In this document: positions 56,701 through 63,638 of the stretch, one piece after another
How positions within the stretch are numbered: the first letter of the stretch is position 1
Layout: every line of letters starts with the position of its first letter
Source: Methylobacterium cerastii
GTDB lineage: Bacteria > Pseudomonadota > Alphaproteobacteria > Rhizobiales > Beijerinckiaceae
Direction: 5' to 3'
NCBI RefSeq assembly: GCF_022179125.1
Contig: NZ_BPQG01000007.1
Span: 1-64,000 of the forward strand
DNA length: 64,000 nt
Position numbers and translations under genes: made by a program
Notes under the pieces: model-generated
Database searches by the model: none
What the model saw: the letters and a program-made list of their open reading frames with translations, nothing else
What the model was told of the DNA's origin: nothing

Positions 56701-57591
56701 GACCCGCGGGGCGACCGTGCACTGTCCGGCGCGCAGGTCGTCGCCGAACCACGTCACCACCACCGCGACGCGGACGAGGTTCGGGCACAGCGCCTGAAGC
56801 GCGTCCAGCGACGCGACCACGTCGCTCGCCGCCTGCAGCTGGAACCGGTTGGCGGCCTGCGTCCGCCCGAGGCCGAGGTCGACGGTGACGCCGGTGGGAT
56901 CGAGGCCGAACTCGGACGCGCCGGGGATCAGGTTCACGGCGCGGACCAGCGGCGCGACGCCGTTGACCGGCCGCACCACCTCGAAGGCGAATTGCGGGAT
57001 GCGGTTGCCGTAATCGGCCAGCGGCAGCCCCTCGAACACCACGTAGGCGAGGCCGCGATAGGCCGGCGCGTCGGCGCCCTCCTTGGCGACGATCAGCGGA
57101 TCGGGCGCTTGGGTCGCCGCGCCGACGTGGACGCGGCAGGTGATCGCGGTGCGGTCGAGCTCGGTCCCGTCCGCCCAGATCCGCCGGACGAGGGCGATCT
57201 CGCCCTCGCACAGGCCGACCGCGAGGTTGGCGAAGTAGGCGTAGCTGGTCCGCACCGTCTTCTGCCCGCCGCCGCCCTTCGACGGGGCGGCGGCGCGCTC
57301 GACGGCGGTGTTGGCGACCTCGAGCGGTCGCGTCGCCCAGATCAGGGTGCCGCCGAGCTTCGCCCGGCCGTAGACGCGCGGCACCGGGTCGCCCTCCGTC
57401 GAGGACAGGCCGGCGACGTCCGACAGCCGCGGGCCGGCAACGTACCGCGGGCTCGCGCCCGCCCCGAACAGGGCGCCGTCGAGGCCCGCCCCCGCCGCAG
57501 CGCCGACCGCCTGTCCGACCACGCTGCCGATCGGCCCGCCGAGCGCGGTCCCGACCGCCGCCCCCGCCGTGGACAGGATCAGCGTGGCCAT
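53701..57591 (-). CDS. GTA/phage baseplate multidomain protein (gp15, 'megatron' type)
   Basis: 1296 residues, the usual size for RcGTA gp15 homologues. The N-terminus ATLILSTAGAAVGTALGG has a glycine-rich hydrophobic segment. A TIM-barrel-like (GTA_TIM) domain occupies about 400-800 with IDYYPPISDFRDTPGHADL and DYYADAAARAA, followed by the phage tail_3-like part (DVPVAIEAAAYLDGTVIDR) and a C-terminal region with LRARREPGGVRLSW. It forms the baseplate tip and cell-wall-penetrating end of the tail. Complete open frame. Separated from the peptidase gene upstream by a toxin-antitoxin insertion. Confidence 0.93.
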   Translation of the reverse strand: MATLILSTAGAAVGTALGGPIGSVVGQAVGAAAGAGLDGALFGAGASPRYVAGPRLSDVAGLSSTEGDPVPRVYGRAKLGGTLIWATRPLEVANTAVERAAAPSKGGGGQKTVRTSYAYFANLAVGLCEGEIALVRRIWADGTELDRTAITCRVHVGAATQAPDPLIVAKEGADAPAYRGLAYVVFEGLPLADYGNRIPQFAFEVVRPVNGVAPLVRAVNLIPGASEFGLDPTGVTVDLGLGRTQAANRFQLQAASDVVASLDALQALCPNLVRVAVVVTWFGDDLRAGQCTVAPRVEIGTKATVGDTWHVAGLDRAQARSVSTAPDGTPAYGGTPSDAGLARLVAELARRGLAVVLYPFVMMDVAVGNALPDPYRPGALGQAAYPWRGRITCDPAPDLPGSPDGTAAAEAQVLAYFTGAEGYRRQALHYADLAAGWAAVGTPLAGFVLASELVGLTRVRGAGEGYPAVAALIDLARAVRTRLTHGETLVYAADWTEYGAHVRDGGARVRFPLDALFADPSLDAVGIDYYPPISDFRDTPGHADLAEADAIDDRGYLKARLGAGEAFDWYYADAAARAAQVRTPITDGAYAKPWTFRAKDLVGWWSNAHVERDGGVETRATAWVPRGKPIWLTEVGVPAVDKGTNGPNVFPDPKSSENAYPPASRGLRDELIQLRGLEAILSRFNPAAAGFTAADNPRSPVYGGPMVDPRAVFVWAWDARPYPAFPDQGSVWADAGNWRVGHWITGRIEGCDLDRLILRVLADLGVDVPVAIEAAAYLDGTVIDRPLSARAALEPLAQLYGLDVSAVAGTLRLRGPRREAAAIAEDDLVRVSDDEAPLRRVRAEESGLPRSVEIGFTDSENPDYRRASAAAIRPAGGRRRETRIEAAIVTRRETAENLAEALLDRAIAGRDTAGMTLSPRRLDLEPGDLLSTPAGLQRIVRIDDGPAGRRLETLGVPLHGPGSRPARPAPVARPVRPPVLAGAPFALALDLPADRGAPTALQVLAATAEPWPGALAVWRSDGEGAPLALHGSVDYPACLGRTLTPLPPGPLWRLDRAARLDTTLRNAGALGSVGLAAMLSGANLFAVIAPDGTVEMIAAQDAVLTGPETFRLGGLLRGLAGSEAAATRPAPAGSLIVRLDDGAVVPLIDRLDEAGRRFRYRIGPAARDPGDPSFVEVFAAAGLSALAPLRPVHLRARREPGGVRLSWIRRARRDADGWEAADIPLDEAVEAYAVTVFSSDGSGLRTLTASGPSLLYADEAADFGGPQAILDVAVAQVGAAFGPGAAARARLAVARA

Positions 57592-57640
57592 GGCGGGCTC
57601 CGTGGTGGAGATGTGGGGCGGGCACATTCGAAGGCTTGAG

Positions 57641-57666
57641 GGATCGTATCCGGTCGGATACGATCC
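57641..57666. promoter_or_regulatory. 26-bp perfect palindrome, probable toxin-antitoxin operator
   Basis: GGATCGTATCCG (57641-57652), GT, CGGATACGATCC (57655-57666): a 12-bp exact inverted repeat with a 2-base centre. It ends five bases before the GTG of the toxin gene, the place where type II antitoxins bind to repress their own operon. Confidence 0.75.
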
Positions 57667-57671
57667 AGACT

Positions 57672-57973
57672 GTGGCGACGATCCTGATGCCGACGCGTTC
57701 AGGGGCTGGCTGAGCGGATTGCGAGATGCCCGGGCGAAGGCCCGCATCGCCTCACGCATCCGGTCAGCGACGCTGGGCGATTTCGGAGATGTCGAACCGG
57801 TGGGGGATGGCGTCGACGAGATGCGCATCCATCATGGTCCGGGCTACCGCCTCTACTATCTCCGTTGAGGAGCGGCTCTCTACCTGCTCTTGATCGGCGG
57901 CGACAAAGCCAGCCAGAGTCTTGATGTTCAGAAGGCGAAGGTGATGGCCGGCGACCTTGATCGGATCTCCTGA
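57672..57973 (+). pseudogene. broken RelE/ParE-type toxin (HigB-like)
   Basis: Conserved sequence shows the family (FRGWLSGLRDARAKARI, GDVEPVGDGVDEMRIHHGPG, YRLYYLR, then YLLLIGGDKASQSLDVQ). Two lesions break it. First, GTG GCG ACG ATC CTG (MATIL) at 57672-57686 is one base out of frame with the following AT GCC GAC GCG TTC (…DADAF): adding one base restores MATILDADAF, close to the family start MATILETDAF. Second, TGA at 57866-57868 interrupts the frame, which otherwise runs on for 35 codons to the TGA at 57971. That final stop overlaps the antitoxin ATG (TGATG), the normal arrangement. Probably a dead toxin. Confidence 0.82.
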
Positions 57974-58254
57974 TGCGCTTCACGCCTTTCGACGCCTCCG
58001 AGTTCCTCGACGACGAAGAGGCCATCGCCGAATACCTCGCCGCGGCTCTGGCCGACCCCGATCCCGACTTGTTCGTCGCAGCGCTCGGCGATGTCGCCAA
58101 GGCGCGGGGCATGAGGCAGATCGCGCGCGAGGCGGGTGTCGGGCGAGAGAGCCTGTACAAGGCTCTGACACCGGGGTCGAAGCTCCGCTACGAGACGATC
58201 CGCAAGGTCATGGATGTCCTCGGTGTCAAGCTGACGGTCGCGTCGCGGGTTTGA
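57973..58254 (+). CDS. antitoxin of the HigA-like addiction module family
   Basis: 93 residues, intact. N-terminal toxin-binding half (FTPFDASEFLDDEEAIAEYL, AALADPDPDLFVAALGDVA) and a helix-turn-helix half (RQIAREAGVGRESLYKALTPG, KVMDVLGVKLTVAS). Family: putative addiction-module antidote proteins. It starts within the stop codon of the broken toxin frame. Inserted on the plus strand between two minus-strand tail genes. Confidence 0.9.
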   Translation: MRFTPFDASEFLDDEEAIAEYLAAALADPDPDLFVAALGDVAKARGMRQIAREAGVGRESLYKALTPGSKLRYETIRKVMDVLGVKLTVASRV

Positions 58255-58314
58255 GCGCGTCGGAAGTGCCCGCGGCAGCCGAAGCGAGGGCGCGGGGCGC
58301 TTCCCGTCGCATCC

Positions 58315-58767
58315 TCACTCCGCCGGGAACCGGAACACGCCGACGAGGTGCCGCCGCCACCACGGCGTGAAGGCCACCTCCGTCACGGCGGCGTGGTCGT
58401 GGGCGTGGATCATGCCGGCACCGGTCGCGATGGCGCAGTGGCGGGCGGGCAGGTGCGCGCGGAAGGCGAAGAGCAACACCTCGCCGGGAGCGGGCGCGTG
58501 GCGTGCGAGGTCGGCCGCGACGGGCAGGAGGTGGCGGGACGCGGCCTCCAGGAACGGGTCGGTGCCGGAGGCGGCCGATTCCGCCCAGGTGCCGGCATAG
58601 GGCGGGGGCGCCTCGGGCTCGTCGCCCAGAAGGCCGCGCCAGACGCCGCGCAGCAGGCCGAGGCAATCGCAGCCGACGCCGAGCAGCGAGGCCTGGTGCC
58701 GGTAGGGCGTGCCGAGCCAGCGCCGGGCCTCGGCCTCGACCGCGGCGCCGTCGAAACGGTTGCGCAT
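58315..58767 (-). CDS. NlpC/P60-type peptidase of the GTA tail (gp14-like)
   Basis: 150 residues. The NlpC/P60 nucleophile is in GVGCDCLGL (C35 by comparison with GxDCxGL; C33 also present) and the histidine in ARHCAIATG. WLGTPYRHQAS is the family start. In RcGTA the equivalent (gp14) is the tail-tip cell-wall peptidase. Overall order with gp13 upstream and gp15 downstream supports this. Confidence 0.9.
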   Translation of the reverse strand: MRNRFDGAAVEAEARRWLGTPYRHQASLLGVGCDCLGLLRGVWRGLLGDEPEAPPPYAGTWAESAASGTDPFLEAASRHLLPVAADLARHAPAPGEVLLFAFRAHLPARHCAIATGAGMIHAHDHAAVTEVAFTPWWRRHLVGVFRFPAE

Positions 58768-58778
58768 CGGAGATTCCT

Positions 58779-59654
58779 TCAGCGGAACAGCGAGCCGCCG
58801 TCGAGGCCGGGGCCCGCGCCGGGGGCGTAGCGCACGACGAAGTCGTTGCCCGGCATGTGCGGAAAGCCCTGGAAGTTCAGAGCGTTCGCGAAGGTGCCGC
58901 GGCAGGTGGACAGGCGCTTGTCGCAGCCGGCGACGAGGGTGAAGGCGTCGCCCGGCGCGACGCCGCGCGGCGGCGCCTCCCACAGCTCGACCAGCGCGCC
59001 GAGATGCGTGCGCACGTCGCCGGACAGACCAAGGTTGGCGCCGCCGGTCCAGGTCAGGCGACCGCCGGTGAACAGCCCGTCGGCGACGATGCCGGCGAAC
59101 GACACGGCGAGCGTGCCGGGTTCGGCCAAGCGATCGACCGTGCCGGCCGTGCGGAACCGCGCCACGTCGACGCCGCAGCGGGCGTCGCCGAGGTCCGCGC
59201 CGCAGGTGGCGCGGTAGGTGCGGCCGCGCTCGGCGTCGAGCCGGTCGGCGAGGCCGCGGACCTCTGCCACGAAGGCGTCGCCGGCCCGGCGGATTTCGCC
59301 CAGCGTGCCCACGTCGAGGAGCAGGCGGGTGTCCGGGTCGGTCCAGTCCACCAGCCAGGTCTCGACGGCGGCGCCGTCGTAGAGCCCGCCGGCGATGTCG
59401 GCCTCGGTCAGCCCGAGCCCGGACAGCGCGCCGGAGACATCCCCGCCGGAGACGGCGAAGCCGAGCTCGGCCGCGGCCTCCGCCGCCTCCAGGCCGGTGC
59501 GGGCGGCGTAGGTCAGGCCGGCGATCGTCATGTCGCGGTCGTGGTCGGTGAAGCCGAGGGCGACGCCGTCGCGGCGGCGCAGGGCCCAGCAGCGGCAGAG
59601 GGTCGTCACGCCGCCGGCGAGATGCGCGGCGAAGGCGGGCGGCAGGTCGCGCAT
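58779..59654 (-). CDS. DUF2163 baseplate hub protein (gp13-like)
   Basis: 291 residues. N-terminal CRCWALRRRDGVALGFTDHD and YAARTGLEAAEAAAELG, middle DWTDPD, and the C-terminal cysteine-bearing part (TYRATCGADLGDARCGVD; AGCDKRLSTCRGTFANALNF) match DUF2163, a baseplate hub with an iron-sulfur or zinc-like cysteine set in GTA structures. 11 bases before the peptidase gene. Confidence 0.9.
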   Translation of the reverse strand: MRDLPPAFAAHLAGGVTTLCRCWALRRRDGVALGFTDHDRDMTIAGLTYAARTGLEAAEAAAELGFAVSGGDVSGALSGLGLTEADIAGGLYDGAAVETWLVDWTDPDTRLLLDVGTLGEIRRAGDAFVAEVRGLADRLDAERGRTYRATCGADLGDARCGVDVARFRTAGTVDRLAEPGTLAVSFAGIVADGLFTGGRLTWTGGANLGLSGDVRTHLGALVELWEAPPRGVAPGDAFTLVAGCDKRLSTCRGTFANALNFQGFPHMPGNDFVVRYAPGAGPGLDGGSLFR

Positions 59655-59667
59655 GGTTGCAGTTTCC

Positions 59668-60309
59668 CTAGGGCACGATCTCGACCAGCGGCACCTTCGG
59701 GATCTCGCCCGCGGTGAAGGCTTCGAGGTTGATCACGAGGTCGTCGGCGTCGAACCGGACCGGCACGTCGAAGGCGAAGCCCGCGGTGACGACGGCGCCC
59801 GCCGGGGGCACGGCGCCGGCGGCGAAGACGACCTGCCCGGTGGCGGGATCGCAGGCGAAGCGTTGCGCGGGCGTCTCGACGCCGGCCACCGCCACCCGCA
59901 CGCTGCCGGCCACCGGCTTGGCGATCGCCCGCCGGTAGGGCGTCGGCCCGGTGCCGTAGGTCTTCAGCAGGGCGAACGCCCGGGACGCCCCGTCGCCGAT
60001 TCCGAGGCGCTGGTCGGTCGGCGCCGGCACCCGGCCCGGCGGCCCGGAGCGGAAGTCGACCCGGTCGCGATAGCGGAAGCCGTAGAGGCGCCCGCGCCGC
60101 TCCTCGAAGAAGCTCAGCACCGCGTGGAGCGTGTCGAGCGAGCGGATGCCGAAGCCGGCGTCGTAGCGGCGCCGGGAATCGGCCCAGCGGCTGTTGCGGT
60201 GCTCTCGCCCCGAGGCGAGCGTGACGATCTCGGTCAGCCGGGTTGGGCCGCCGCTGCCGCGCAGCGCGACGTCGAGGGGAAAGGACACCTCGTGGAAATC
60301 GTCCGGCAT
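59668..60309 (-). CDS. DUF2460 distal tail protein (gp12-like)
   Basis: 213 residues. FHEVSFPLDVALRGSGGPTR, REHRNSRWADSRRRYDAGFG and LYGFRYRDRVDF are the DUF2460 hallmarks. Forms the distal tail ring joining tube and baseplate. ATG 60309 gives the conserved MPDDFHEV start. 13 bases before gp13. Confidence 0.9.
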   Translation of the reverse strand: MPDDFHEVSFPLDVALRGSGGPTRLTEIVTLASGREHRNSRWADSRRRYDAGFGIRSLDTLHAVLSFFEERRGRLYGFRYRDRVDFRSGPPGRVPAPTDQRLGIGDGASRAFALLKTYGTGPTPYRRAIAKPVAGSVRVAVAGVETPAQRFACDPATGQVVFAAGAVPPAGAVVTAGFAFDVPVRFDADDLVINLEAFTAGEIPKVPLVEIVP

Positions 60310-60338
60310 CGGTTCTCCTCCGGTCGTGGCGTACGCTC

Positions 60339-60914
60339 TCACAGCGCGCGCTGGCCGCGGGCCACGGCGCGGGCGAGGCTCGCGGTGACCTGCGCCTCGG
60401 ACTTGCGGAACGAGGCCGCGTCCGGCGTCGCGATGTTGACGGTGACCGCGACCGGCCGCCCGCCCGGTCCGGCGCCGACCCCGAGGCGGCCGTCGGAGCC
60501 TCGCCGGAGCGGCAGGATCGCCTCCGGCCCGGCCTCGCCCATCAGGCCGGTGCCGCCGCTCATCGGGAAGTAGGTCGGGGCCGCGACCACCCCGCCGCCG
60601 GCGAAGGCCCGCACCCGGCCGCCCTGGAGCACGCCGCCCCGTGCGAAGGCCGCGTCCGCCCCGACGGCGGAGCCGAGCAGGCTGTTGACCAGGCCGGTGA
60701 TGCCGGTGCGGACCGGCTTCAGCGCCGCCCGGACCGCGGTTCCGGCCAGGCGCGTCCCGAGGGAGCCGAGCACCCCGTCGAGCTGGCGCCCGGAAGTGAG
60801 GCTGCGCGTCAGGGCCGTCGACAGGCTCTGCCCGAAGCGCTGGGCGAGCTTGTCCAGGGTGTCGAGCTGCTTGATGCGGGCGGCGTTCGCCCGGTCGAGG
60901 TCGGTCTCCGCCAT
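60339..60914 (-). CDS. short tail tape-measure protein (gp11-like)
   Basis: 191 residues. The N-terminus is helical (LDRANAARIKQLDTLDKLAQ), the middle has small hydrophobic residues and a glycine-rich FARGGVLQGGRVRAFAGGGVV, and GTGLMGEAGPEAILPL is the phage tape-measure signature. The short length fits the short GTA tail. Confidence 0.88.
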   Translation of the reverse strand: MAETDLDRANAARIKQLDTLDKLAQRFGQSLSTALTRSLTSGRQLDGVLGSLGTRLAGTAVRAALKPVRTGITGLVNSLLGSAVGADAAFARGGVLQGGRVRAFAGGGVVAAPTYFPMSGGTGLMGEAGPEAILPLRRGSDGRLGVGAGPGGRPVAVTVNIATPDAASFRKSEAQVTASLARAVARGQRAL

Positions 60915-60942
60915 GGGTCTCTCCTGCAAGCGCGGACCGGCC

Positions 60943-61161
60943 TCACGCCGTGTCCGGATGGTCCTGGATCAGCCGCGCCAACCCGTCGAGGCCGAGCCCG
61001 GCGCCACTGGCTCGGAGCCCGGCGGCGAAGAGCAGCTCGCGCGGCGTGGCGCGCCAGAGGTCGCGCGGCCGCCAGCGCAGGCGCCCGAGCGCCAGCGACA
61101 GCGCGTCGTCCCACGGGAAGGCGGGCGTGGTGCCCGGCGCCGTCCCGCCCGTGGCGCTCAA
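60943..61161 (-). CDS. phage tail assembly chaperone (rcc01693-like)
   Basis: 72 residues: FPWDDALSLALGRLRWRPRDL and TPRELLFAAGLRASG match the small tail chaperone of GTA clusters. TTG at 61161 is chosen because it overlaps the stop of the upstream gene (TTGA) and gives the family length. Confidence 0.82.
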   Translation of the reverse strand: MSATGGTAPGTTPAFPWDDALSLALGRLRWRPRDLWRATPRELLFAAGLRASGAGLGLDGLARLIQDHPDTA

Positions 61162-61478
61162 GGGTCCGGCGGCGCTCCGAAGGCGGCGAGCAGGGCCTCG
61201 CCAAGGGCCGTGGTGACGGGCTCCAGCCCGCCGGCCAGCGGCAGGGCCGCGACCGCCGCGTCGTCGAGGGCGTGGCCGCCGCCGCGAAGCGCCGCGCCGA
61301 GCAGCGCGATCAGGTCGCGTGCCGCGAGCCGGCCGGCGGCGAAGCGCTCGGCGAGGCCGGCGAGGTCGCCCGCCTGCAACGCGTCCTCGAGCTCCGCCAG
61401 GGCGCCGAGGGTGAGGCAGAGGGTGTAGCGGGTCCCCCCGAGATCGAGCGGCACCTCGCCGCGCCTGCGGTTGGCCAT
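61158..61478 (-). CDS. GTA gp10-like tail assembly chaperone
   Basis: 106 residues starting MANRRRGEVPLDLGGTRYTL. LCLTLGALAELEDALQAG and DLIALLGAALRGGGHAL are typical of the gp10/GTA tail chaperone with a ubiquitin-like start. The frame stays open upstream but reads through the hairpin repeats, so ATG 61478 is the proper start. Confidence 0.85.
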   Translation of the reverse strand: MANRRRGEVPLDLGGTRYTLCLTLGALAELEDALQAGDLAGLAERFAAGRLAARDLIALLGAALRGGGHALDDAAVAALPLAGGLEPVTTALGEALLAAFGAPPDP

Positions 61479-61495
61479 GGATGGGTGTCTCCTTG

Positions 61496-61764
61496 GGTGG
61501 CCTTCGACCGGCTCGGTCGAAGGCGTCCGCCGCACCGGCGGCGGCGCGCGGTCGCGCTGGCCGACTGCCGTCGGGATGGTTCCTTCCTGGTGGCCTTCGA
61601 CCGAAACCGGTCGAAGGCGCCCGCCGCACCCGCGGCGGCGCGCGGTCGCGCTGGCCTCCCAAGGTCGGGATGCTCGGCTTGGTGGCCTTCGACCCAAACG
61701 GGTCGAAGGCGTCCGCCGCACCGGCGGCGGCGCGCGGTCGCGCTGGCCGACTGCCGTCGGGATG
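61496..61764. repeat. three tandem 83-84 bp hairpin repeats
   Basis: Copies at 61496-61578, 61589-61672 and 61681-61764 start GGTGGCCTTCGACC and end GTCGGGATG, with 8-10 base spacers. Each contains a 9-bp hairpin (CTTCGACCG...CGGTCGAAG in copies 1-2; CTTCGACCC...GGGTCGAAG in copy 3) and a GCCGCC-type GC hairpin. They fill the 297-base gap between the tail-tube gene and gp10. Confidence 0.9.
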
Positions 61765-61775
61765 TCCGTGCTGGA

Positions 61776-62186
61776 TCAGAGCGCGGTGAAGGCGACGGCG
61801 CCGGCCGATTCCAGGCTCATGTCGAAGGTGACCTCGCCGGCGTGGTCGCCGCGATATTCGAGCGCGGTGATCTGGAACGGACCTTCGAGGGTGCCGAAGG
61901 CCGGCACCACCACCTGGAAGGTCTCGATCACCCCGTCGAAGAACACCTGCCGCAGCCGCAGGTCCGAGGCCTCGTCGCGGAACACGCCGGAGCCCGAGAT
62001 CGCGGCGCGGCGCACGCCGGCGCCGGCGAGCAATTCGCGCCAGCGCCCGGCGGAATCGGCGTTGGTGACGTCCACGGCCTCGGCGTTGAAGGCGACCTGG
62101 CGCGCGCGCAGGCCCGCCACGGCGACGAAGCCGCCGGCGCCGTTGCCGGCGCGGATCAGCAGGTCCTTGCCCTTCTGAGCGGTCAT
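61776..62186 (-). CDS. major tail tube protein (TP901-1 type, gp9-like)
   Basis: 136 residues. TAQKGKDLLIRAGNGAGGFV, VDVTNADSAGRWRELLAGAG and [17 protein letters not shown] are the TP901-1 major tail protein hallmarks. Its start overlaps the upstream gene by four bases. Confidence 0.92.
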   Translation of the reverse strand: MTAQKGKDLLIRAGNGAGGFVAVAGLRARQVAFNAEAVDVTNADSAGRWRELLAGAGVRRAAISGSGVFRDEASDLRLRQVFFDGVIETFQVVVPAFGTLEGPFQITALEYRGDHAGEVTFDMSLESAGAVAFTAL

Positions 62187-62629
62187 GGTGGGTTCCTTTC
62201 GGTGACGGCCTGGAGCGTGAGGGTGGCGCGGGCCTCGCCGGTGCGCTCGTCGCGCCGCGCCGCGATGGCCTGGACCCGCAGGGTCACGAGGGCGTGGCCG
62301 GTCAGCGCCAGGGCCGGGTCGGCGACCAGCGCCGACATCCGCTCGGCGGCGTCGAGCGCGGTGCGGACCGAGCCCGGCCGGGCGAACACCACGAGGGCGT
62401 GGCTGTGCTGGTGGCGGACGGCGCCGTCGACGGAATCGTCGCGGATCTCGGCGTCGCCGAACAGGGCGTAGACCGGCTGCGCGCCGGCCGGCGGCTCGTC
62501 GTAGAGGCGGAACGCCCCGCCCATCAGACGGGCGAGCGCCGCGTCAGTGGAGAACCGCGCGATCAGCGCCGCCCGCATGGCGAGGAGCGGGCTCGGCGCT
62601 GGCGGCATGACGGAGGGGATGCCGCTCAT
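62183..62629 (-). CDS. DUF3168 tail terminator protein (gp8-like)
   Basis: 148 residues. ALIARFSTDAALARLMGG, RLYDEPPAGAQPVYALFGDA and the HSHALVVFAR stretch match DUF3168, which closes the tail tube at the head end. Overlaps the upstream and downstream genes (ATGA at both ends). Confidence 0.9.
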   Translation of the reverse strand: MSGIPSVMPPAPSPLLAMRAALIARFSTDAALARLMGGAFRLYDEPPAGAQPVYALFGDAEIRDDSVDGAVRHQHSHALVVFARPGSVRTALDAAERMSALVADPALALTGHALVTLRVQAIAARRDERTGEARATLTLQAVTERNPP

Positions 62630-62973
62630 GCGCTCGCCTCCGGCAGGGCCTCGACGTGGCAGACGAGGTCGCGGCCGCGGTCGTCCGGGTCGAGGATCGC
62701 CCGGATGGCGAACCGGCGCGGGCCGGCGGCGAGCCGCATCGCCGCGGTGAGGCCTGCCCGCGCCCTCAGGGTGATGCGGTGGGTCGCGACGCCGTCGTCG
62801 CGGCCGCCGCGCAGGCGATCGACGATGCCGACCGGCTCGATCGCCCCCCACAGCACCGGCCCGGCGACGTAGCGCCGGAGGGTGCCGCCGAAGCCGTCCG
62901 GCTCGTCGATCGGCAGCTCCAGCACGAGCCGGCGGCGGCGCGCGCCGATCGCCGGCGGAACGGTGGCGGGCAT
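62626..62973 (-). CDS. phage head-tail adaptor/stopper (gp7-like)
   Basis: 115 residues. LVLELPIDEPDGFGGTLRRY, VLWGAIEPVG and the C-terminal FAIRAILDPDDRGRDLVCHV fit head-closure proteins of the gp7 (SPP1 gp16-like) type. ATGA overlap with the next gene. Confidence 0.87.
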   Translation of the reverse strand: MPATVPPAIGARRRRLVLELPIDEPDGFGGTLRRYVAGPVLWGAIEPVGIVDRLRGGRDDGVATHRITLRARAGLTAAMRLAAGPRRFAIRAILDPDDRGRDLVCHVEALPEASA

Positions 62974-63028
62974 GGCGGGCTCCGGAAAACGCGTGCTTGG
63001 AAGCGGGAGGCGGATGCGGCGGCGCGGG

Positions 63029-63586
63029 TCACAGCCGCAGCCGGCGGAAGGGCGCGGCGCAGGCCGCGAGGTCGCCGCCATCCGGGGCGGCGTCGTCGCC
63101 GCGGTGCTCGTAGCGGGCGGCGGTCCGGCGCAGGACCGCGAGCCTGAGCGGCGGCGGCAGCGGCGGGCCGTCGCCGCCGTATCCGGCAGCGACCTCGACC
63201 AGGAGGGCGCGGCCGGCCGCATCGGGAAGGGCGCCGAGCTGCAGCCCGGGCGCCTCGATCCGGTCGGCGCCGAGGGCGACGAGGCCGGGGCCGAGTGCGA
63301 CGAAGCCGCCATCCGCGGCGGAGAAGCCCGCGCGTACCAGGTCGACGAGGGGGCTCAGCGGTACCGGCACCCGGCCGTCCGCGGGCGGGCGGTCCAGCAC
63401 CAGCCGCCAGGTGCCGGGCACGAGGATGCGCCGCGTCTCGGTCTCGAGCTCGGCGCGGGCGGCGGCGATCAGGGCGGCGAGCAGGTCGTCCTCGGCCGCG
63501 TCGTCCGGATCGAGGCGGAGGTAGCCGCGCAGCTCGGGCACGGTCACCGGCTCGACGACGGCGCCGGCCACGCGTATCGGCATCAT
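63029..63586 (-). CDS. phage head-tail connector (gp6-like)
   Basis: 185 residues. VTVPELRGYLRLDPDDAAED and LLAALIAAARAELETETRR are the gp6-like connector start, followed by LVLDRPPADGRVPVPLSPL. It is the first tail-side gene visible; upstream the expected capsid gene is missing from the window. Confidence 0.9.
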   Translation of the reverse strand: MMPIRVAGAVVEPVTVPELRGYLRLDPDDAAEDDLLAALIAAARAELETETRRILVPGTWRLVLDRPPADGRVPVPLSPLVDLVRAGFSAADGGFVALGPGLVALGADRIEAPGLQLGALPDAAGRALLVEVAAGYGGDGPPLPPPLRLAVLRRTAARYEHRGDDAAPDGGDLAACAAPFRRLRL

Positions 63587-63638
63587 CGCGCATCTCCATG
63601 AATCGGGGATCGAGGGGTTGGTGGATCGAGGGGTCTCG

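Noticed and set aside
52060-57639. 1859-codon open frame on the plus strand
   Set aside because: It lies opposite the megatron and spike genes, is arginine/glycine/alanine-rich with no domain, and exists because high GC leaves the complementary frame free of stops.
57866-57868. In-frame TGA in the toxin as selenocysteine
   Set aside because: A second, independent frameshift lies in the same gene, homologues have an ordinary residue at this position, and no selenocysteine insertion structure is visible.
61496-61764. Possible CRISPR array
   Set aside because: Repeat units are 83-84 bp with spacers of only 8-10 bases, and no cas genes are present; this is a tandem hairpin repeat.
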